A stretch of DNA of 60,867 nt, from NCBI RefSeq assembly GCF_003097355.1, contig NZ_PYUI01000027.1, positions 1 through 60,867 of the forward strand, written 5' to 3'. Below the pieces are notes generated by a model, which searched no databases, had not been told where the DNA came from, and worked only from the letters and a program-made list of their open reading frames with translations. The DNA comes from Arthrobacter sp. H-02-3 (GTDB lineage: Bacteria; Actinomycetota; Actinomycetes; Actinomycetales; Micrococcaceae). The position numbers and the translations under genes were made by a program. Below, piece by piece: positions 55,942 to 60,867 of the stretch. How positions within the stretch are numbered: the stretch's first letter is position 1; each line of letters starts with the position of its first letter.

Positions 55942-57336
55942 ATGGGCTGGCTGGACCGCGAACGAACCATCGCACCGCCGGGATTCAACCGGTGGCTCGT
56001 GCCGCCTGCGGCGCTCGCCGTGCACCTGTGCATCGGCCAGGCGTACGCGACGAGCGTCTATAAGACCGCTCTGGTGAAGCACTTCGGTGCCAGCCTGACC
56101 GAGATCGGCGTCATCTTCTCGATCGCGATCGTGATGCTGGGCCTCTCGGCCGCCATCATGGGCACGTGGGTGGACAGGAACGGGCCGCGCAAGGCGATGT
56201 TCACCTCTGCCGTGTTCTGGGCCAGCGGTTTCCTGATCGGGTCTCTGGGGATCTTCAGCAGCCAGCTCTGGCTCGTATACCTGGGCTACGGCGTCGTTGG
56301 CGGCATCGGGCTGGGGATCGGCTACATTTCGCCGGTGTCCACCCTCATCAAATGGTTCCCTGACCGGCCCGGGCTGGCCACCGGCATGGCGATCATGGGG
56401 TTCGGCGGCGGCGCCCTGATCGCCAGCCCCGTCTCGACGGCACTGCTCAAGCTGTACGACCCCAACTCCGGCGCCAAGGGTTGGGTGGCCAGCGGCGACT
56501 CGGTGGCCAAGCTCTTCCTGACCCTCGCCGTCGTCTACCTGGCCTACATGATGTTCGGCGCCTTCACCATCAAGGTCCCGGCCGAGGGATGGAAACCGGC
56601 AGGCTTCGACCCCGGCAAGGTCAAGGCCGCCGCTCTGGTCACGACGGACAACGTCTCCGCCCGGAACTCGGTGAAGACGCGGCAGTTCTGGCTCGTGTGG
56701 ATTGCCTTGTTCTGCAATGTCACGGCAGGCATCGGCATCCTGGAACAGGCCGCCCCGATGATCCAGGACTTCTTCCGCCAGTCCGACGGCACCTCCCTGG
56801 TCAGTGCCGCCGTCGCCGCCGGCTTCGTCGGGCTGTTGTCCATCGGCAACATGTCAGGCCGCTTTGCCTGGTCAGCGACCTCCGATGTGACCGGCCGCAA
56901 GCGCATCTACATGGTGTACCTCGGCGTCGGCGCCCTGCTTTACACCGTGCTCGCCCTGGCCGGCTCGACGTCCACCGTGCTCTACGTGGCGCTCGCGTTT
57001 ATCATCATCTCCTTCTACGGCGGCGGGTTCGCGACCGCCCCCGCCTACCTGCGGGACCTCTTCGGCACGTTCCAGGTGGGTGCCATCCACGGCCGCCTCC
57101 TGACCGCCTGGTCCGCGGCCGGCGTCGCCGGTCCGTTGATCGTCAACGCCTTCCTGGACGCGCAGGGCAAGCCCGGCGCGCTCACGGCCGCGTCGTACCA
57201 GCCCGCCCTGCTGACCATGGTGGGGCTGCTGGTGATCGGCTTCGTGGCAAACCTGCTGGTCACGCCCGTGGATGCGCGATTCCACGAACCACGTCCCGGC
57301 CGTGTCCGGCCCGAAGAACCCGCCTTGGAGGCTTGA
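55942..57336 (+). CDS. OFA-family MFS transporter (oxalate/formate antiporter-like)
   Basis: 464 residues, GGGGGAAC before the ATG. Twelve predicted helices with the OFA landmarks: HLCIGQAYATSVYK (first helix), GIGLGIGYISPVSTLIKWFPDRPGLATGMAIMGFGGGA and RDLFGTFQVGAIHGRLLTAWSAAG. The family exchanges or imports small carboxylates such as oxalate, formate or lactate. TAAATAAT-like AT-rich sequence near 55824 may be the -10. A 42-residue small subunit gene follows one base after its stop. Confidence 0.9.
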   Translation: MGWLDRERTIAPPGFNRWLVPPAALAVHLCIGQAYATSVYKTALVKHFGASLTEIGVIFSIAIVMLGLSAAIMGTWVDRNGPRKAMFTSAVFWASGFLIGSLGIFSSQLWLVYLGYGVVGGIGLGIGYISPVSTLIKWFPDRPGLATGMAIMGFGGGALIASPVSTALLKLYDPNSGAKGWVASGDSVAKLFLTLAVVYLAYMMFGAFTIKVPAEGWKPAGFDPGKVKAAALVTTDNVSARNSVKTRQFWLVWIALFCNVTAGIGILEQAAPMIQDFFRQSDGTSLVSAAVAAGFVGLLSIGNMSGRFAWSATSDVTGRKRIYMVYLGVGALLYTVLALAGSTSTVLYVALAFIIISFYGGGFATAPAYLRDLFGTFQVGAIHGRLLTAWSAAGVAGPLIVNAFLDAQGKPGALTAASYQPALLTMVGLLVIGFVANLLVTPVDARFHEPRPGRVRPEEPALEA

Positions 57337-57337
57337 G

Positions 57338-57466
57338 ATGAGTAGTGCGCAGACACCGGTGGAACCGTCCACCGGAAAATTGATCATCGCGTGGGGCCTT
57401 GTGGGAGTGCCGCTCGCCTACGGCGTCTACGAGACCCTCACCCGGGTGGCGGCACTGTTTGGCTGA
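57338..57466 (+). CDS. MFS transporter small subunit, single-helix peptide
   Basis: 42 residues starting MSSAQTPVEPSTGK with one hydrophobic helix (LIIAWGLVGVPLAYGVYETL). The ATG at 57338 is one base past the OFA transporter stop (GAGGC about 6-8 bases upstream), so translation is coupled. Short one-helix peptides encoded next to OFA-type MFS genes form a recognised small-subunit family; this one matches in length and place. Confidence 0.75.
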   Translation: MSSAQTPVEPSTGKLIIAWGLVGVPLAYGVYETLTRVAALFG

Positions 57467-59411
57467 CACCGTGGCGGCAGAAGATTCCCCGCACCGGCAG
57501 CACACCGGCCCGGCCGCCTTCACGCGCCCGGATCCGTTCACCACCCGCCCCACACTGCAGGGCACGTTCGGGATGAGCGCGTCCACGCATTGGCTTGCGA
57601 CGGCGGCGGCCCAAGCCGTTTTGGAACGCGGCGGTAACGCCTTCGACGCCGCCGTGGCGGGGGCGTTCGTGCTGCATGTGGTGGAGCCGCACCTCAACGG
57701 ACCCGGCGGCGACATGACCGGCGTGTTTGTCACGGCAGACGAACCGTCCAAGCCGGTAGTCCTGATGGGCCAGGGTCCCGCGCCTGCCGGGGCCACCGTG
57801 GAGCACTACCTTGCCGAAGGCCTGGACCTCGTGCCGGGCTCCGGTGCGCTCGCCGCCGCGGTGCCTGCCGCCGTCGACGCCTGGCTCCTGCTGCTCCGTG
57901 ACCACGGCACCTGGGAGCTGGAGACCGTGCTGGACTTCGCGATCGGCTACGCGCGGGACGGCCACCCGATGTTGGGCCGGGTCGGAACCACCATTGCGGC
58001 CGTGGCCGCGCTGTTCCAGGCGCACTGGCCCACCTCCGCGGAGCTGTGGATGCCCGGCGGCAGAATCCCGGCTGAGGGTGAGGTAGTCAGGAATCCGGCC
58101 TATGCCCGGACACTGGAACGGCTCGTCGGTGCCGGTGCCGGCGCGTCGTCCCGCGAGGCCCGGATTGATGCGGCCCGGCGCGAGTGGCGCGAGGGATTCG
58201 TGGCCCGGGCCATGGTGGATTCGGTGCAGGCCCCGCACCGGCACTCCTCGGGCATGGACCACCGCGGGGTGCTGCCCCTGGCGGATATGGCGGGGTTCGA
58301 AGCCGGGTACGAGGCTGCCTTCACCGCAGAGTTCCGCGGCCACACCATCGCCAAGACAGGTCCGTGGGGCCAGGGGCCGGCGCTGCTCCAGACACTCGCC
58401 ATCCTGGATGGTTTCGAGGACCGTTACCTGGACCCGTCCACCGAGCTGGGTGCCCACACCATCCTGGAAGCGCAGAAGCTTGCGTTGGCAGACCGCGAGG
58501 CATACTACGGGGACACCGACGTTCCGCTGGACTACCTCCTCTCGGCCGACTACTGCGCCAGCCGCCGCGCCTTGATCACAGACCGGGCGTCCCACGCTTT
58601 CCGGCCCGGAAAAGTGCCGGGCCGTGAGCCGTACATTCCGCCGCTGCGCACCGAATACACGGCGCCGGTGGCCGCTGGAGGGTCGTGTGACGGCGCCGCA
58701 GGTGTTGCGCTCGACGGCGGCGCGGCTGCCGGCGGCGCGGCTGCCGGCAGGCGCGGGGTGGGGTCCCGTCGTCACGCGGCCCTGGGCATCGGGGAGCCGA
58801 CCGTGGCGCCGACAGGTGAGACCCGGGGCGACACCTGCCACATCGACGTCGTGGACCGTTGGGGCAATATGGTCTCGGCCACGCCCTCGGGTGGCTGGCT
58901 GCAGTCCTCGCCCGCGATTCCGGAGCTGGGCTTCTGCCTGGGCACCCGGCTGCAGATGACCTGGCTGGAACCCGGCACGCCGTGCACGCTGACGCCCGGC
59001 AAGCGCCCGCGGACCACGTTGACGCCGACTCTCGTGCTGCGTGGCGGCCGGGCCGTGACCGCACTGGGTTCGCCCGGCGGAGACCAGCAGGACCAATGGC
59101 AGCTGCCCTACCTGCTGCGGACTATCGTGGGCGGGTACTCGCCGCAGCAGGCAATCGACGCGCCGACCTTACATACGACATCGATGCCCGGGTCCTTCTG
59201 GCCGCGCACGTGGGAGCCGGGCGGCGCCGTCGTCGAAGGCCGGTTGGGGGAGGACGTGATCGAGGGTCTTGAGCGTCGGGGGCACATTGTCACGCGGGCC
59301 GGTGACTGGACGCTGGGACGGTTGTCCGCCGTCGTACGGGATCCTGAAACCGGCGTCCTGCAGGCGGCAGCGAACCCGCGCGGTGCGCAGGGGTACGCCG
59401 CGGGCCGGTAG
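57459..59411 (+). CDS. ggt: Gamma-glutamyltransferase-family protein
   Basis: About 650 residues; TTG at 57459 overlaps the small-subunit stop, GTG at 57471 is an alternative, and neither has a strong ribosome site. No clear signal peptide, so cytoplasmic. The N-terminal nucleophile is Thr459 in GDTCHIDVVDRWGN, with the auxiliary segments MVSATPSGGW and LGSPGGDQQDQW. It should self-cleave into two chains and act on gamma-glutamyl compounds or related N-terminal-nucleophile substrates. A GC-rich Gly/Ala insertion lies just before the cleavage site (58660-58780). Confidence 0.85.
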   Translation: MADTVAAEDSPHRQHTGPAAFTRPDPFTTRPTLQGTFGMSASTHWLATAAAQAVLERGGNAFDAAVAGAFVLHVVEPHLNGPGGDMTGVFVTADEPSKPVVLMGQGPAPAGATVEHYLAEGLDLVPGSGALAAAVPAAVDAWLLLLRDHGTWELETVLDFAIGYARDGHPMLGRVGTTIAAVAALFQAHWPTSAELWMPGGRIPAEGEVVRNPAYARTLERLVGAGAGASSREARIDAARREWREGFVARAMVDSVQAPHRHSSGMDHRGVLPLADMAGFEAGYEAAFTAEFRGHTIAKTGPWGQGPALLQTLAILDGFEDRYLDPSTELGAHTILEAQKLALADREAYYGDTDVPLDYLLSADYCASRRALITDRASHAFRPGKVPGREPYIPPLRTEYTAPVAAGGSCDGAAGVALDGGAAAGGAAAGRRGVGSRRHAALGIGEPTVAPTGETRGDTCHIDVVDRWGNMVSATPSGGWLQSSPAIPELGFCLGTRLQMTWLEPGTPCTLTPGKRPRTTLTPTLVLRGGRAVTALGSPGGDQQDQWQLPYLLRTIVGGYSPQQAIDAPTLHTTSMPGSFWPRTWEPGGAVVEGRLGEDVIEGLERRGHIVTRAGDWTLGRLSAVVRDPETGVLQAAANPRGAQGYAAGR

Positions 59412-59476
59412 CGGATGGAGCGCTCCGCCGGTGCAGAATTCGTGCGGTTCCGGAGGGGGCCTTCGCCTGGTTGCTG

Positions 59477-60670
59477 TTAGCGGCTGGCTTGGAGTTGGTC
59501 CATGAAGCTCAGCGACTCAGCGACGATCTGCTGCTGCGCGTGTTCACGGGAGATGCTCGGCTCGCCGTCCCCGGGCTGCTCGCCATAGTCCCCGAAGAAC
59601 GCGTGCACACCGCCCACGACCGTTGCGCAGGTGGTGTTCGGCGGGAGTAGGGATTTCGACGCCGCGATCTTGTCGGGAGTGCTCAGGCCATCATTCGAGC
59701 CGGAGATGGACAGCACCGACAGGCCATGGGCGTCTGCCATGTTTTCGGCGGGATACGAGGCAAACAGCAGCAGCCCGGAGACATCGGAATTCGACTTCGC
59801 GAAGGAGGCCGCACTCACCCCTCCCAAGGAGTGACCCCCGACAGCCCATGAGGTGATCTCCGGGTGCCGGTTCATTGCTTCCCGGGCCTGGCCGGTGTTC
59901 AGCAGGGGGATGCCAAGTGGCGTTTTCAGGATGACAACCAGGTGGCCGGCGTCTGCCAGCGGGCGCAGGATGTCCTGATAGGCGCGCGCATCGACTCTGG
60001 CGCCGGGGTAGAAGACGAGCCCGGTAGTGGCTTTGCCTTCCGGGACAAGGGTGATCGAGGTAGCGTCCTCCGTGATGGTGGCGGTTCTGGTTTTCGCGGT
60101 GGTTCCGGTGGTTCCGCCGGGTGCGGTGGTCTGGCCGGCGGTGCCGCTTGGCTGGTAGGGGAACGGGTTGAGCCACAACAACGCCGCGACGACCCCCAAG
60201 ACCACGATCCTGCCAGCGAGGCCGCGAATCAGTTGCCAGGACGACACGCTGACCCTCTTCTGCCCGTGTTCTCTTGGATTCGGCTGTTTGTTCAGTCCCC
60301 AGCGTTCGAGCAGAGTCGAGCGTTTGACCAGGATGAACGCCCAGAGCAGACCTGCCACGGCCGCGACGATCAGCAGCACGGGCAGTGCGGGGTGGCCGCC
60401 GAGGACTGCAGGGTTGCCAATCAGCATCCAGAGCGGAACCACGATCAGCGCGGCGGTGGCGAAAGCGCCGCTCCAGTTCAGCACCGCCGACCTGAAGCCC
60501 GGCGACTCGGTTCCAGCCGCGTTGACCTGAGCGGACCTTAGGTGTGGGGACTCCAAATCGGCGGGGTCCGGCGCAGGAGCGGACGATTCAGGCCCACGGG
60601 CTCCACTCGCTGCATCCTGCCCAGGATCAACAACAGATTTGCCGGGGTCCTTCGGCATCGCATCGTTCAC
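59477..60670 (-). CDS. Membrane-anchored alpha/beta hydrolase
   Basis: 397 residues from a GTG. A long Pro/Ala/Ser-rich cytoplasmic head is followed by three hydrophobic helices (about 65-170) and an extracytoplasmic alpha/beta-hydrolase domain. The nucleophile elbow is GGHSLGG (Ser about 285), acidic residue in SNDG and His in GGVHAFFGDYG. The family resembles dienelactone hydrolase-like esterases or lipases; the substrate is unknown. The divergent upstream inverted repeat may regulate it. Confidence 0.8.
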   Translation of the reverse strand: MNDAMPKDPGKSVVDPGQDAASGARGPESSAPAPDPADLESPHLRSAQVNAAGTESPGFRSAVLNWSGAFATAALIVVPLWMLIGNPAVLGGHPALPVLLIVAAVAGLLWAFILVKRSTLLERWGLNKQPNPREHGQKRVSVSSWQLIRGLAGRIVVLGVVAALLWLNPFPYQPSGTAGQTTAPGGTTGTTAKTRTATITEDATSITLVPEGKATTGLVFYPGARVDARAYQDILRPLADAGHLVVILKTPLGIPLLNTGQAREAMNRHPEITSWAVGGHSLGGVSAASFAKSNSDVSGLLLFASYPAENMADAHGLSVLSISGSNDGLSTPDKIAASKSLLPPNTTCATVVGGVHAFFGDYGEQPGDGEPSISREHAQQQIVAESLSFMDQLQASR

Positions 60671-60867
60671 AGTCCGATGTTATCTCCATGATCGAGATAA
60701 CTGGAGAGGTGGTCTGGAATCTCGTGGGCTGTTCAGAAGGTCGAGGTGCCGTGACTACCGACCGGACTGCCGTCGCTGCCGGGTCCGTAATGACACGGCC
60801 GGCATTATCGCCGCGATCATGCCGTCTCTGTTCGGGTTGCGGTTATGCGGCCTGGGCGGGTCGGTCG
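60671..60867. other. Intergenic end of window with inverted repeat
   Basis: GTTATCTC-CATGATC-GAGATAAC (60679-60701) is a perfect 8-bp inverted repeat with a 7-base centre, 9 bases upstream of the hydrolase start, a good position for an operator. No gene is supported in the rest of the 197 bases. Confidence 0.5.

Noticed and set aside
1..60867. tRNA, rRNA, riboswitch, transposase or phage integrase genes
   Set aside because: None was recognised on either strand; no cloverleaf, conserved rRNA stretch or DDE/tyrosine recombinase motif was seen.

Overview
The window is chromosomal DNA of a high-GC actinobacterium. GC-rich codon use, frequent GTG/TTG starts, 4-base stop/start overlaps, TAnnnT-type -10 boxes and the gene families point to the Arthrobacter/Pseudarthrobacter branch of the Micrococcaceae; this is judged from gene content, since no rRNA gene is present. 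No tRNA, rRNA, CRISPR array, phage or insertion sequence was found. Most of the window is catabolism and transport.

Layout. 0-6.3 kb: the end of a sugar ABC ATPase, an inositol-dehydrogenase-like oxidoreductase, a PuuD-like amidohydrolase, a small SRPBCC gene, then a GntR-MFS-SDR cassette with a 29-bp perfect palindrome just downstream of a good promoter. 6.3-10.3 kb: a LOG-family protein, a secreted matrixin-like protease coupled to a VIT1-type metal transporter with a ferritin-like N-terminus, and a small acidic protein. 10.3-18.5 kb: nitrogen block, with an SSS symporter divergent from an XRE-cupin regulator, a lipoprotein, amt-glnK behind a GlnR-type box series, and an agmatinase-family/TPP-decarboxylase pair that fits the arginine transaminase route. 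18.7-26.5 kb: MarR plus a DHA2 exporter, then a heterodimeric ABC exporter pair with a thioesterase, and a small membrane protein. 26.5-31.2 kb: a McrBC type IV restriction system with a solitary vsr nearby. 31.3-33.5 kb: a flavin-binding protein and two exported proteins of lower GC. 33.5-39.2 kb: a GAF regulator divergent from a monooxygenase, a zinc alcohol dehydrogenase and an ene-reductase.

39.2-48.8 kb is the most interesting part. A GntR-controlled operon encodes a xylose-isomerase-like protein, a fused dihydroxyacetone-type kinase, an RpiB-type isomerase, a 3-hydroxyacyl-CoA-dehydrogenase-family protein, an SDR, a 42-residue membrane peptide, an MFS transporter and a triosephosphate-isomerase homologue. 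Kinase + TIM homologue + RpiB homologue is the signature of tetrulose (erythrulose/tetritol) catabolism leading to erythrose 4-phosphate. Three CCTATAGG palindromes mark its likely regulator sites. The operon is bracketed by two non-coding arrays (about 700 and 300 bp) packed with a short CATG-centred motif and carrying nearly identical internal duplications of 93 and 109 bp, one of which contains a perfect 31-bp palindrome.

48.8-60.9 kb: a TM0106-type RecB nuclease-helicase, a SOUL protein (with a four-copy 21-bp tandem repeat between them), Tex, an OFA-family transporter with its 42-residue small subunit, a gamma-glutamyltransferase and a membrane-anchored alpha/beta hydrolase. Several genes have TAnnnT placed exactly 6 bases before ATG and no ribosome binding site, so they are probably leaderless.
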